From an uncultured Anaerolineae bacterium (GTDB lineage Bacteria; Chloroflexota; Anaerolineae; Anaerolineales; Villigracilaceae): a stretch of DNA of 64,000 nucleotides. The stretch spans positions 1 to 64,000 of the forward strand of contig CAIJPN010000213.1 in the NCBI GenBank assembly GCA_903822545.1. Direction: 5' to 3'. Numbering within the stretch: the stretch's first letter is position 1; each line of letters opens with the position of its first letter. The notes below the pieces were generated by a model. It ran no database searches and had not been told where the DNA came from. It was given only the letters and a program-made list of their open reading frames with translations. Below are positions 44,940 through 53,734 of this stretch, piece after piece. Position numbers and translations under genes: made by a program.

Positions 44940-45728
44940 TTACTGCTCTTTTCGCGGGTCAGGCGCCGCCATGATATTGTAGCCACTATCCACATAATGC
45001 ACTTCACCGGTGACATGCGCGGCCCAGTCAGAGCACAGGTAAACTGCCGCATTGCCGCAATCTTCCTGGGTGACGTTTTCGCGCATGGGAGCCATATCGG
45101 CGAAGTTCTTATACATATCGCGGAAGCCGCTCACGCCCATCGCCGCCAGCGTGCGGATCGGCCCGGCTGAAATGGCATTGACGCGGATACCCTGCGGGCC
45201 AAAATCCGCCGCCAGGTAACGGGTGGAAGCCTCCAGCGCGGCCTTGGCCACGCCCATCATATTGTAATTGGGGGCCACCTTCATCGAGCCGTAATACGTC
45301 AGCGTCAGCAGCGCGCCGCCTTTGCGCATCATCGGCTGGAAAGCGCGCGCCAGCCCCACAAACGAATACACGCTGATATCCATCGCCAGGTGGAACCCGG
45401 CCCGGCTGGTGTTGTAAAAGTGGCCCTGCAGCTCATCCTTGTTGGCAAAACCAATCGAATGAACGAGAATATCAATCTCGCCAAAGCGCGCCTTCGCCTT
45501 TTCGGCCACCGCCGCAATCTGCTCATCAGACGAGACATCGCACTCTTCCACAAAATCCGCATTCACCTGCGCGGCCAGCGGCTTCACGCGCCGTTCCAGC
45601 GCCTCACCCGCGTAACTGATACCAATCGTCGCGCCCTCGCGGTGGAAGGCCTGCGTAATGCCCCAGGCAATCGAACGTTCATTTGCAAGCCCAAAAACCA
45701 GGGCGGTTTTACCAGATAAAAGACCCAT
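44940..45728 (-). CDS. fabI: Enoyl-[acyl-carrier-protein] reductase (NADH)
   Basis: 262 aa from ATG 45728, set by GGAGG a few bases before it. The FabI-type variant of the SDR fold is clear: [38 protein letters not shown], the catalytic [12 protein letters not shown] (Y-x6-K) and [15 protein letters not shown]. It performs the last reduction in each round of fatty-acid elongation. It is 25 bases from the glycosylase gene on the same strand. Confidence 0.95.
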   Translation of the reverse strand: MGLLSGKTALVFGLANERSIAWGITQAFHREGATIGISYAGEALERRVKPLAAQVNADFVEECDVSSDEQIAAVAEKAKARFGEIDILVHSIGFANKDELQGHFYNTSRAGFHLAMDISVYSFVGLARAFQPMMRKGGALLTLTYYGSMKVAPNYNMMGVAKAALEASTRYLAADFGPQGIRVNAISAGPIRTLAAMGVSGFRDMYKNFADMAPMRENVTQEDCGNAAVYLCSDWAAHVTGEVHYVDSGYNIMAAPDPRKEQ

Positions 45729-45753
45729 TTTTCCTCCATTGTGTAGCACAGGA

Positions 45754-46353
45754 TTACTCCTGCGTTACAAGAAATCGCCACGGAATCGACTTCCACGGCT
45801 CCGGCACAGAATATAACCCCACACGGGGCGTTTGGGTCACGGTAGAGTCAGAAATCACAAGTCCCGGCTCGATCCACAGACCAGAATCGATTTGGGTCAG
45901 ATCGATATTATTTTGGGAAATATTGATTTGGAAGGCCGCTGCCAGTTTTCCCGGCCCATTGGTCAGATTCTTCTCTGGAACATTTCCCCGGCGGATGCGG
46001 GCCGCCCTGTGGCCTGTTTCCAGGGCTACCGAGCGGATCAACACCGCCGCTGGGAACCCTTCGGCCTCTGTAACAGCATTCAACATCCAGTGCATTCCAT
46101 ACGTAAAATAGACATACGCCCGTCCCGGCGGCCCATACATCACCTGCGTCCGGGCGGTCCTCCCGGCTTTAGCATGGCAGCCCAAATCCGTCTCACCGAT
46201 GTAGGCTTCGGCTTCGTTGATGAACCCGCTGATTTGCTCGCCATCGGGCAAAATCCGCACCAGGCGCGCACCCAGCAGTTCGCGCGCCACATCCAGCGTG
46301 GGGCGGGCGTAAAAAGCAGCGGGGAGGGGCAGTCCGTTTAGCGGGGGCAACAT
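45754..46353 (-). CDS. mpg: 3-methyladenine DNA glycosylase (AAG/Mpg family)
   Basis: 199 aa from ATG 46353 (family start near [21 protein letters not shown]); an in-frame ATG at 46431 adds an atypical leader. Motifs: [18 protein letters not shown] with the catalytic Glu, [20 protein letters not shown] (the intercalating Tyr region), [11 protein letters not shown] and [10 protein letters not shown]. It removes alkylated purines from DNA in base-excision repair. It ends next to fabI and is divergent from the NuoEF gene. Confidence 0.92.
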   Translation of the reverse strand: MLPPLNGLPLPAAFYARPTLDVARELLGARLVRILPDGEQISGFINEAEAYIGETDLGCHAKAGRTARTQVMYGPPGRAYVYFTYGMHWMLNAVTEAEGFPAAVLIRSVALETGHRAARIRRGNVPEKNLTNGPGKLAAAFQINISQNNIDLTQIDSGLWIEPGLVISDSTVTQTPRVGLYSVPEPWKSIPWRFLVTQE

Positions 46354-46384
46354 GCAGGGCAAGTATACCCGTTCCCTTTCCTGA

Positions 46385-46390
46385 TATAAT
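46385..46390 (+). promoter_or_regulatory. Possible extended -10 element upstream of the NuoEF gene
   Basis: TGATATAAT (TG-N-TATAAT) on the plus strand, about 130 bases before the start at 46521. No clear -35. Offered as a weak candidate for the formate dehydrogenase operon promoter. Confidence 0.3.
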
Positions 46391-46520
46391 TTTGTGAAAA
46401 TACGCACAAAGCTAAGGTGACATCCATCCATAAAAATAAGGTATGAATGAAACTTGGAATGTGACTTAAAAACGATGAAAATGATACCGTGCTTATGCCG
46501 ATTTCCTCCCCCGAGGCCCC

Positions 46521-48293
46521 ATGACCAACAAAAAAATCATCTACAAACCAATTGATCCCGAAATCGCGGAACTGGCCCATCATCACGGCGGGACGCGCGA
46601 GGCGACGCTGGAAGTGCTCAAAGACTTGGGCGCGCAGAACAAGCTGAACCCGGCTACCGTTACCGAAGCGGCCCGTGCCCTGCACATCCCGGCTAATCAG
46701 GCTTACGGCATGGCGACTTTTTACTCCATGCTTTCGCTGGAGGAACGCAAAAAAGTGCTGCGCGTCTGCGATGGGCCGGTTTGCTGGCTCAAACGCGCAT
46801 CCGAAGTGCGCGCAGCGGTGGAAAAAACCGCCTGTTCTCACGATGCAGGTGTCACTATCGAGCGAACTTCGTGCCTGGGGCTGTGTGACCGTGCCCCGGC
46901 AGTGCTGGTGGAGGACGAACAGGCCGGGCCGGTTCATCCCGACGAGGCCTGGAAGTTGTGCGAAGGCTGGCGCGGCGTCCCGACGGATTACTCCGCCGAG
47001 CGCAAGGGCGAATTGCGGGTCATGACGGCGCTCATCGGCAAAATCAACCCCGATTCCATCGATTCGGCCATTGTCCACGGCGTCTATGACGGGTTGAAAA
47101 AAGCCCTCCAGCGTGAACCCGTCGCCGTTTTAGCAGAAGTCGAAGCCTCGGGCCTGCAAGGGCGCGGCGGAGCCGGGTTCCCGGTTGGGCGCAAGTGGCG
47201 TTTTGTCGCATCCGAAAAGCGCACCCCACGCTACATCGTCGTCAACGCCGATGAATCTGAGCCGCTGATTTTCAAAGACCGGGTGCTGATTGACACCAAT
47301 CCGCACCAACTTTTAGAGGGCATCACCATCGGCGGGTACGCTGCCGGGGCCAGCGAAGCCTGGATTTACATCCGCGGCGAGTACGAGTACCAGGCCCGGC
47401 GGCTGGAAAAAGCCATCGAGCAGGCCGAATCCAAGGGTTTCCTGGGCGAGGATATCCTGGGGAGCGGTTTTTCGTTCAAAATCCACGTGCATCGCGGCGC
47501 GGGCGCCTACATCTGCGGCGAAGAAACCGCGCTGATCGAGTCGCTCGAAGGCAAACGCGGCGAGCCGCGCCTGCGGCCGCCCTACCCGCCCCAATCCGGT
47601 TTCCGCGGCCAGCCGACTGCGGTCAACAACGTGGAAAGTTTCTGCGCCGTGCCGCACATCATCAAAAATGGCGCGGAGTGGTGGCGCAACCTGACCAACG
47701 ACCCAACCCCCGGCACGAAAGTCTACATGGTGCTGGGGCAGGTGCGCAACCCAGGGCTGTTCGAGGCTCCCTTTGGCCTGACCCTGCGCCAGATTATCGA
47801 AGAATTCGGCGGAGGGATGCTGCCCGGCTCATCCTTCAATTTTGCGCTGTGCGGCGGCGCGGCCGGGACGATTGCGCCCCCCGCCCTGATGGACAGCCAC
47901 ATCGACTACAGTTCCGGGCCGCTCAAAGGCGTTACCCGGGATATCGCGGCGATGGAGAAACGCTGGACCCAGGTTATTTCGATGGGCGCAGGCTCTTTCC
48001 TGATCTGTGACCAAAATACCAGCCCCGTAGCCTTTTTACGCGAACTACTGGCTTTTTTCGCCGCTGAAAGCTGCGGCAAATGCACCCCCTGCCGCGTCGG
48101 CACCTGGCGCTCACTCGAAATCCTGAACCGTCTCGCCGCTGGCGAAGGCCGTAAAGGCGACGTGGACGAACTGCGCGCCCTGGCCGATAACATGCAGGCC
48201 GCGTCATTCTGCGGGCTGGGGCAGTCGGTCGCCATCCCGATGAACTCGGCGCTAACGCATTTCGGCGCGGAGTTTGCGCGGGCCGAAAAGTAG
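46521..48293 (+). CDS. NuoE-NuoF fusion, NADH-binding subunit of formate dehydrogenase
   Basis: 590 aa. Residues 20-150 form a NuoE-type thioredoxin-like [2Fe-2S] domain with CDGPVC and SCLGLC (all four cysteines). From 175 on is NuoF: GRGGAGFPVGRKWRF (FMN/NADH loop), NADESEPLIFKDR, GAGAYICGEETALIESLEG with RGEPRLRPPYPP, and the [4Fe-4S] motif CGKCTPCRVGTW from C518. Fused E/F subunits occur in soluble NAD-reducing hydrogenases and in NAD-linked formate dehydrogenases such as FdsB. The selenoprotein FdhA gene follows, so NAD+ is the likely acceptor for formate electrons, or NADH the donor for CO2 reduction. Confidence 0.92.
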   Translation: MTNKKIIYKPIDPEIAELAHHHGGTREATLEVLKDLGAQNKLNPATVTEAARALHIPANQAYGMATFYSMLSLEERKKVLRVCDGPVCWLKRASEVRAAVEKTACSHDAGVTIERTSCLGLCDRAPAVLVEDEQAGPVHPDEAWKLCEGWRGVPTDYSAERKGELRVMTALIGKINPDSIDSAIVHGVYDGLKKALQREPVAVLAEVEASGLQGRGGAGFPVGRKWRFVASEKRTPRYIVVNADESEPLIFKDRVLIDTNPHQLLEGITIGGYAAGASEAWIYIRGEYEYQARRLEKAIEQAESKGFLGEDILGSGFSFKIHVHRGAGAYICGEETALIESLEGKRGEPRLRPPYPPQSGFRGQPTAVNNVESFCAVPHIIKNGAEWWRNLTNDPTPGTKVYMVLGQVRNPGLFEAPFGLTLRQIIEEFGGGMLPGSSFNFALCGGAAGTIAPPALMDSHIDYSSGPLKGVTRDIAAMEKRWTQVISMGAGSFLICDQNTSPVAFLRELLAFFAAESCGKCTPCRVGTWRSLEILNRLAAGEGRKGDVDELRALADNMQAASFCGLGQSVAIPMNSALTHFGAEFARAEK

Positions 48294-48329
48294 GACAGGC
48301 TTTTAGCCTGCTCCACGGCGGTGTTATCA

Positions 48330-48851
48330 ATGGATGCACATGAATTTTTGCACGCCTTTGCCGCTGGCCGCACGGATTTCAGCGGCGAGGATTTGCGTGC
48401 GATCAAGCTCAAAAACGCCCACCTGGATGGCATCATCCTGGCGGGCGCGAATCTCGCGGATGCAGACTTGAGCGGCTCCGGGTTGTTCGGCGCTGATTTA
48501 CACGGCGCAATCCTCAACCGGGCGCATCTCGGCATTGTGCACAATGGTCAGGTTGACCCGAACCTGGATGATATTGACATCGAGATGGGCTGCACCAACC
48601 TGGCCAAGGCCAACCTGAGCGGAACCTTCCTGGTCGATGCGCAGATGTTCGCGGTCAATCTCAAGGACGCCGATTTGCGTTATGCCAACCTGAACGGCGC
48701 ACACCTGCGCGATGCCTACCTGATCGGCGCAAATTTCACCGGCGCCAGCCTGCATCACACCGATTTGACCGGGGCGCACGTGGAGCCCGAAACGCTCAAA
48801 GAGGCCGATACGCTGAATGCAATTTTGGATGATTTGGTTGTGCAAGAATAA
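48330..48851 (+). CDS. Pentapeptide-repeat protein
   Basis: 173 aa from ATG 48330; a GTG at 48321 is possible. Repeats of the form A(D/N)Lxx run from residue 25 to 155 (LAGANLADADLSGSGLFGAD, then ANLSGTFLVDAQ, ADLRYANLNGAHLRDAYLIG), which should fold into a square beta-helix. An interruption near 75-90 (NGQVDPNLDDIDIEMGC) breaks the array into two. Some such proteins mimic DNA, but most have no known role. Its place between the two formate dehydrogenase genes is unusual and suggests insertion into the operon or a chaperone-like part. Confidence 0.88.
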   Translation: MDAHEFLHAFAAGRTDFSGEDLRAIKLKNAHLDGIILAGANLADADLSGSGLFGADLHGAILNRAHLGIVHNGQVDPNLDDIDIEMGCTNLAKANLSGTFLVDAQMFAVNLKDADLRYANLNGAHLRDAYLIGANFTGASLHHTDLTGAHVEPETLKEADTLNAILDDLVVQE

Positions 48852-48854
48852 CTT

Positions 48855-48891
48855 CCTCACCCCCTGCCCCTCTCCCCAAGGGAGAGGGGGG
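48855..48891. repeat. LTPxPSP-type palindrome before fdhA
   Basis: CCCCTCTCCC (48867-48876) and GGGAGAGGGG (48880-48889) form a 10-bp stem with CAA loop, preceded by CCTCACCCCCTG. In the frame of fdhA it reads LTPCPSPQGRG, but the real start lies after it. The same element sits inside glyQS at 58041, where it reads [11 protein letters not shown]. Confidence 0.75.
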
Positions 48892-48903
48892 AAAGATGAG
48901 AAT

Positions 48904-51738
48904 ATGCCAGTAAACATCACCATCAACGGAACAAAGATCGAGGCGGAAGCGGGGCAGACGATTCTGGACGTGGCCCACAAGCACGGGTTCGATATCCCGA
49001 CCCTGTGCTATCACAAAGACCTGTCACCGACCGGGAACTGCCGCATGTGCGTGGTCGAGGTCAAGGGCGGGCGCTTTTTGCAGGCGGCCTGTGTGACCCC
49101 AATTTGGGAGGGCATGGACATCCAAACCCACAGCCCCAAGGCCATCAAATCACGCAAAACTTCGCTGGAGCTGATGCTCGCCAACCACCCGCAGGACTGC
49201 ATCACCTGTGATGTGAGCGGCGAGTGCGAGTTGCAGGATTTGGCCTACGAATACCAGGCCTCCGCGCCGGAGTGGGGCAGCAAAGGGACGCGTTACCCCG
49301 TCAACGCCGACCCGAATCCGTTTATCCGCGTCGATATGAATCGCTGCATCCTGTGCAGGCGCTGTGTGCTGGCCTGCGCCGAAATCCAGGTGCGGGATGT
49401 GTGGGGCGTGGCGAAGCGCGGGTTCGAGGAACAAATCGTCGCCGGGGCGGGGATGACCATGCTGGAGGCCAGGTGCGAATCGTGCGGCCAGTGTGTGGCC
49501 TACTGCCCGACTGGGGCTTTATCCAATAAGATGAATTACGGCCAGGCGCGGGCGCACCAGGTGACGAAAGTGACCACCACCTGCTCGTACTGCGGCGTCG
49601 GCTGTCAGTTTGACCTGCTGGTGAAGAAGGGCAAGGTCATCGGGGTTTCGTCCAACCCGAATGCGCCGGTGAATGGGATGGCGCTGTGTGTGAAGGGACG
49701 GTATGGTTATGACTATATTCATCACCCGGACAGGCTGTTGAAGCCGAGGGTGAGGCGGTATTTGCTGGAAGGCAAGGCAAAGGGCGATATTCGAAAGTCG
49801 AATATCGAATCATCGAGCGGCGATTGGGATTGGGTCGAAACCGACTGGGAAACGGCGTTAAGCATAACGGCGGATAAACTCCGGGCAACGAGAGACAGCT
49901 CCGGGGCGGACTCGATCGGTGTCCTTACCTCCGCAAAATGCACGAATGAAGAAAATTACCTGATGAATAAACTGGCGCGGCAGGTCATAGGGACGAACAA
50001 CATTGACCACTGCGCCCGGCTCTGACACTCCAGCACTGTCGCCGGTCTGGCGACTTCCTTTGGCTCGGGTGCGATGTCCAACTCGATGGACGATGTGGCG
50101 GCCAACGCCCAGGCGCTCTTTATTATCGGATCGAATACCAGCGAGCAGCACCCCGTTTTCGGGACGATGCTGCGGCGGGCGATCCGCAAACGCGGCGTAA
50201 AGTTGATTGTGGCCGACCCGCGCCGCATCGATATGACTGATTTTGCGATGATGCACATCCGCCAGAAGCCGGGCACCGATATTGCCCTGCTGAACGGGCT
50301 GATGTATATCATTTTGGAGAAGGGCTGGGAAGATAAGGCCTTTATTGAGGAGCGCTGCGAGAATTTTGACGAATTCAAGGCCACCGTGATGCAGTACCCG
50401 CCCGAAAAGGCCAGCGAAATCACCGGTGTGCCGGTGGAACAACTTTACGCGGCGGCGGAAATCATGGGCACCACAAAGCCGATGGCGGTGATGTGGGCGA
50501 TGGGCATTACCCAGCACATCGTCGGCGTGCGGAATGTGATGACGCTGGCGAACCTGCAAATGCTGCTCGGCAACATGGGCAAACCCGGCGGTGGCGTCAA
50601 CCCGCTGCGCGGACAGAACAACGTCCAGGGCGCCTGCGATATGGGCGGCCTGCCGAATGTGTATTCGGCCTACCAGCCGGTGATCAACGAGGAAGTGCGG
50701 GCGAAGTTTGCCAAGGCGTGGGGCGTGAACAGTGATCAGTCATCAGTGAACAGTGGCTTGTCACCCAAGGTTGGCCTGACTGTCACAGAAATGATACCCG
50801 GCATTTTGGAGAATAAAATCCGCGCCCTGTACATCATGGGCGAAGACCCGGCCACCAGCGACCCCGACAGCGCGCACATCCGGCATTGTCTGGAATCGAT
50901 TGATTTTCTCGTTTTGCAAGATATTTTCCCGACTGAAACAGCCGCTTTTGCCGATGTTTTGCTCCCCGGAACCAGTTTTGCTGAAAAAACCGGGACTTTT
51001 TCCAACACCGAGCGGCGGGTGCAGCTTGTCCGGCAGGCGATTGCGCCGTTGGGTGAGTCCAAACCCGACTGGCAGATTACCGCTGAAATTGCGAAGAGAG
51101 TGATCGGTGATCAGTCATCAGTGACCAGGAAGATTGATTTGGATGCGCCGTGGGCAAAATGGGAATACAAATCCCCAACGGATATTATGGCGGAAATCAA
51201 CGCCCTGACGCCGTCTTACGCGGGTGTGACCCATGCCCGCCTGGAGAAGGGCGAACGGCTGCAATGGCCGGTGCTGAACGCTGAGCATCCTGGCACGCCG
51301 ATTTTGCACACCAAGGCTTTTGCGCGCGGAAAAGGCAAGTTCATGCCGATTGACCACGTTCCCGCGCCGGAACTGCCCGATGATGATTATCCGATGATTC
51401 TCTCCACTGGCCGGGTGCTGTATCACTGGCACGGCGGCGAGATGACGCGGCGCGCCAAAGGCTTGATGGAAGTGTATAGCGAGGCGCTGGTGGAGATCAA
51501 CCCGATGGATGCGGAGAAGCTCGGCGTTAATGGTCACAAGACCCTGCGCGTTACCTCGCGCCGCGGCAGTATCGAGGCCGAAGCCTGGGTGACGGATCGC
51601 GTCCCGCCGGGAATGGTGTATGCCAATTTCCACTTCCCCGAGGCCTCAGCCAATGAGTTGACCATCGCGGCGCTGGATCCGGTGTCGAAAATCCCGTCGT
51701 TTAAGGTGTGCGCGGTGAAGGTTGAGTTGGTCAAATAA
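48904..51738 (+). CDS. fdhA: Selenocysteine-containing NAD-linked formate dehydrogenase, catalytic subunit
   Basis: One gene read through UGA at 50023-50025, 944 aa with Sec374. The start is ATG 48904. Domains: NuoG-like [2Fe-2S] (CYHKDL...CRMC), His-Cys cluster HPQDCITCDVSGEC, two [4Fe-4S] motifs (CILCRRCVLAC from C148, CESCGQCVAYCP), the molybdopterin-enzyme cluster CSYCGVGC from C227, then the bis-molybdopterin domains. Around the UGA the protein reads NIDHCARL-U-HSSTVAGLA, then GSGAMSNSM, as in FdhF, where Sec binds Mo/W. The C-terminal cofactor-binding domain ends in MVYANFHFPEA. It interconverts formate and CO2 with the NuoEF fusion. Three short repeat-encoded loops are present (295-303, 609-618, 734-743). 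Confidence 0.93.
49785..49812 (+). repeat. ATATTCGA-type repeat inside fdhA
   Basis: GATATTCGAAAGTCGAATATCGAAT encodes about residues 295-303 (GDIRKSNIESS) and adds a polar loop before WDWVETDWETAL. Related to the block at 42587 in the DegT gene. Confidence 0.55.
50023..50054 (+). promoter_or_regulatory. Selenocysteine UGA codon and bacterial SECIS hairpin
   Basis: The in-frame TGA (50023-50025) is followed after 12 bases by GTCGCC-GGTCT-GGCGAC (50038-50054), a 6-bp perfect stem with a GGUCU apical loop. This is the same loop and nearly the same distance as in E. coli fdhF, where the hairpin carries the SelB elongation factor. It directs selenocysteine insertion. Confidence 0.93.
50727..50757 (+). 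repeat. TGATCAGT-type repeat inside fdhA
   Basis: AACAGTGATCAGTCATCAGT and GAACAGTGG encode NSDQSSVNSG, an extra loop between EAWGV-like and GLTVTEM sequence of the family. Confidence 0.6.
51101..51129 (+). repeat. Second TGATCAGT-type repeat inside fdhA
   Basis: TGATCGGTGATCAGTCATCA then GTGACCAGG encodes VIGDQSSVTR, replacing the usual short link after the IAKR helix. Same family as 50727 and 53835. Confidence 0.6.
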
Positions 51739-51745
51739 TGGCATA

Positions 51746-51802
51746 GGGGCAGGGTTCTCCTGCCCCGATTTGACAAGCAATTAGGGCGGGGGAACCCCGC
51801 CC
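51746..51802. repeat. Two GC-rich hairpins between fdhA and the rubrerythrin-like gene
   Basis: GGGGCAGG-GTTCT-CCTGCCCC (51746-51766) and GGGCGGGG-GAA-CCCCGCCC (51784-51802). Both are 8-bp perfect stems without T-tracts. They resemble dispersed repeats and could reduce read-through from fdhA. Confidence 0.65.
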
Positions 51803-51821
51803 CTACTGGATGGAGACAACC

Positions 51822-52304
51822 ATGGACATTACCAAAATTCTCGAATACGCCCTCGAGCGTGAATACGAAGGCAAGAAATTCTTCTCCGAGAATGCCGGAC
51901 GACTGCAAAACGCGGCGGCGGTGAGCGCGTTCAAGGCGATTGCTGAAGAAGAGCAGAAACACATCGATTTTATCGCCGCCCAGATTGCCGCGCTGAATGC
52001 CGGAGTCAAAGCCGAAGCGCCGGAAATGCCCAAAGCTGGGTTTTTCGCTGACAGGGCGGAATCCGAGAGCATCCAGCAGACGGTGGCCGAGTCGATGGTC
52101 TCGGATCTGCCTGTGCTGCGGATGGCCTATCTCATCGAGAAGGATTTCTCGGAGTTTTACGTCATGGCGGCCTCCAAAGCGGAAGGCGAAGCTAAAGACA
52201 TCCTGGAAATGCTCGCTAAATGGGAATCAGGCCATGAGCGTCTGTTCAAGAAGATGCACGACAAGGCCTTTGAAGTGTATTCCGGGATGCCGTGGGGCGG
52301 ATAA
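51822..52304 (+). CDS. Rubrerythrin-like ferritin-fold protein
   Basis: 160 aa from ATG 51822, with TGGAGACAACC before it. Four-helix diiron pattern: ALEREYEGKKFF, AEEEQKHIDF (E-x2-H), LIEKDFSEFYVMAA and KWESGHERLFKKM (E-x2-H), giving the four Glu and two His expected for a carboxylate-bridged iron pair. There is no rubredoxin domain, so it is not a classic rubrerythrin. It probably deals with peroxide or oxygen in an anaerobe, protecting the oxygen-sensitive formate dehydrogenase next to it; that link is inferred. Confidence 0.87.
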   Translation: MDITKILEYALEREYEGKKFFSENAGRLQNAAAVSAFKAIAEEEQKHIDFIAAQIAALNAGVKAEAPEMPKAGFFADRAESESIQQTVAESMVSDLPVLRMAYLIEKDFSEFYVMAASKAEGEAKDILEMLAKWESGHERLFKKMHDKAFEVYSGMPWGG

Positions 52305-52318
52305 ATTGCACAGAATCA

Positions 52319-52348
52319 AAAACGAGCGCCAGGAGTGGCGCTCGTTTT
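52319..52348. terminator. Bidirectional rho-independent terminator
   Basis: AAAACGAGCGCCA-GGAG-TGGCGCTCGTTTT, 13-bp perfect stem between convergent genes, with T-rich sequence on both strands. Confidence 0.92.
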
Positions 52349-52360
52349 GTTTTGGGCGGC

Positions 52361-53524
52361 CTACCTGGCCGCAATATATGTCAGCGATGATCGCTCCGGG
52401 AATTCCAGCGGCATCACATCCACCAGTTCGTAATCGCGTGAGCCGAGGCCCAGCTTTTCGCCAAACTCGGTGACTTTGTACGGGTCTTTCAGCGGCCCGT
52501 GCAGCCACTGGAAGGGATGTCCCTCGCGGGTGTGGACTTCCATCGTCGTGGGGATGTTGTCTTCGATCAGGCGGGTTTTGGAGATGACATCCAGCGTGGC
52601 TTTATCCAGCGCAACCACATCGTCCGAGCCGAAAACACCCGCATCCGGCAGGATCGGCATGGATGTGAAACCAAAACAATCGCAGACCGGCGTCATGTGC
52701 GTGGCGAGGTTGAGATGCACCACTTTCCCCGGGGCAAAAGTCGAAAGGACAATATCCACCGCATGGGCGCAGGCTTCCTGGAAGGTGTGGAAGTTGACTG
52801 GCTGGATTTTCAGGCTGCCTTCAGGCGCGACTTTGAGACAGCGCCCGCACTGGTTGCACTGCTCGAAGTGCATGTGCAGGCTCTCGGGGTTGTCCTTGTC
52901 GATCACCACACCGTCATGCGGGCAGGCCGCCACAATTTGCGGCAGGATGCTCTTATCGGGGCAGTTTTCGGGGAACCAGTACGGGTCGTAGTGCATGGCG
53001 TCGTGCATCGCGCCGCGTGAATTGCCAGCCAGGCATCCCAGCGCCAGGTTTTTGAAAGCCGCGCCAAACCCGCAGCTTGGGTGGCCCTTCACATGCGCAA
53101 AATTCACCATAAAGCTGGAATCCTGGATCAGCCCGGAGATTTTCCACTTCTGGATGCTCTTATAAGGCCGTTCGTGCTCATAAAAATACTTCTCATCCGG
53201 CCCGGCGGCGGGGAAAACCGGGCAGCCGATCACTTCCGATGCGTAGCCGCGCTTTTCAGCGCCCTCGGTGTCCCAGTTCACATCCACCACAAACGGCTTG
53301 CCGCCGCCATCTTTGACGGCCTGCACCACGCGCCGCACAAACACCGGATGAATGGTCGAATACACCATATTATTGCCGGTGTGCATCTTGATGACGACAG
53401 TTTCTTTGTTAACGCGATCGCGCAGGTGTAGATGGTCGAGGATCAAATCGAGCTTGGCGGGCAGGGTTTCCCTGGCTTCCAGGCGGGCCTGCCGGGCTGT
53501 GCCAAAATATACTTTGGAGGACAT
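52361..53524 (-). CDS. DUF362 iron-sulfur protein
   Basis: 387 aa from ATG 53524 (AAAGGA upstream); longer readings would run into the tRNA gene. The DUF362 core is seen in VIKMHTGNNMVYSTIHPVFV, PFVVDVNWDTEGAEKRGYA, VNFAHVKGHPSCGFGAAFKN and LALGCLAGNSRG. A ferredoxin-like cluster site follows with ACPHDG and CNQCGRCLKVAPEG: three closely spaced cysteines, with the usual fourth replaced by Ala, so the earlier Cys may complete it. Function of the family is not established, though it is often near redox enzymes. Divergent from tRNA-Val. Confidence 0.85.
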   Translation of the reverse strand: MSSKVYFGTARQARLEARETLPAKLDLILDHLHLRDRVNKETVVIKMHTGNNMVYSTIHPVFVRRVVQAVKDGGGKPFVVDVNWDTEGAEKRGYASEVIGCPVFPAAGPDEKYFYEHERPYKSIQKWKISGLIQDSSFMVNFAHVKGHPSCGFGAAFKNLALGCLAGNSRGAMHDAMHYDPYWFPENCPDKSILPQIVAACPHDGVVIDKDNPESLHMHFEQCNQCGRCLKVAPEGSLKIQPVNFHTFQEACAHAVDIVLSTFAPGKVVHLNLATHMTPVCDCFGFTSMPILPDAGVFGSDDVVALDKATLDVISKTRLIEDNIPTTMEVHTREGHPFQWLHGPLKDPYKVTEFGEKLGLGSRDYELVDVMPLEFPERSSLTYIAAR

Positions 53525-53594
53525 TGTTACGTTTCCTTTCGGGGTTAAGATTAAATTGAGTCTATCACGGAGCCGGGAATTTGCCCCGAAAAAC

Positions 53595-53623
53595 TTGCCA
53601 ATTTCAAGATGCGGGGCTATAAT
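53595..53623 (+). promoter_or_regulatory. Sigma70 promoter of tRNA-Val
   Basis: TTGCCA (53595-53600), 17-base spacer, TATAAT (53618-53623), 13 bases before the first base of the tRNA. Spacing and -10 are perfect. Confidence 0.8.
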
Positions 53624-53635
53624 ACGCACTCGCTT

Positions 53636-53709
53636 GGGCGGGTAGCTCAGTTGGTTAGAGCACTGCTTTGACATAGCAGAGGCCGTAGGTTCGAGTCCTA
53701 TCCCGCCCA
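53636..53709 (+). tRNA. tRNA-Val (anticodon GAC)
   Basis: 74 bases. Acceptor arms GGGCGGG and CCCGCCC pair over 7 bp with discriminator A. D-arm GCTC...GAGC, anticodon stem CTGCT/AGCAG with loop TTGACAT giving anticodon GAC at 53670-53672, T-arm with TTCGAGT. The 3' CCA is not encoded. It reads valine codons GUC and GUU. It lies only about 25 bases from the T-box leader of thrS on the same strand, so the two could share a transcript that is processed at the tRNA end. Confidence 0.96.
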
Positions 53710-53734
53710 CTGAGAAATCTTTATACTACGCAAT

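Noticed and set aside
48817-50025. A stand-alone truncated formate dehydrogenase or NuoG-like protein ending at the TGA
   Set aside because: The frame continues after the TGA with the conserved FDH sequence, and a SECIS hairpin follows, so it is one selenoprotein gene.
50074-51738. Separate molybdopterin oxidoreductase gene starting at ATG 50074
   Set aside because: The ATG is the Met of the conserved GAMSN motif inside FdhA, with no ribosome binding site before it.
53525-53710. N-terminal extension of the DUF362 protein through the tRNA gene
   Set aside because: It would translate the antisense of tRNA-Val; ATG 53524 has a good ribosome binding site.
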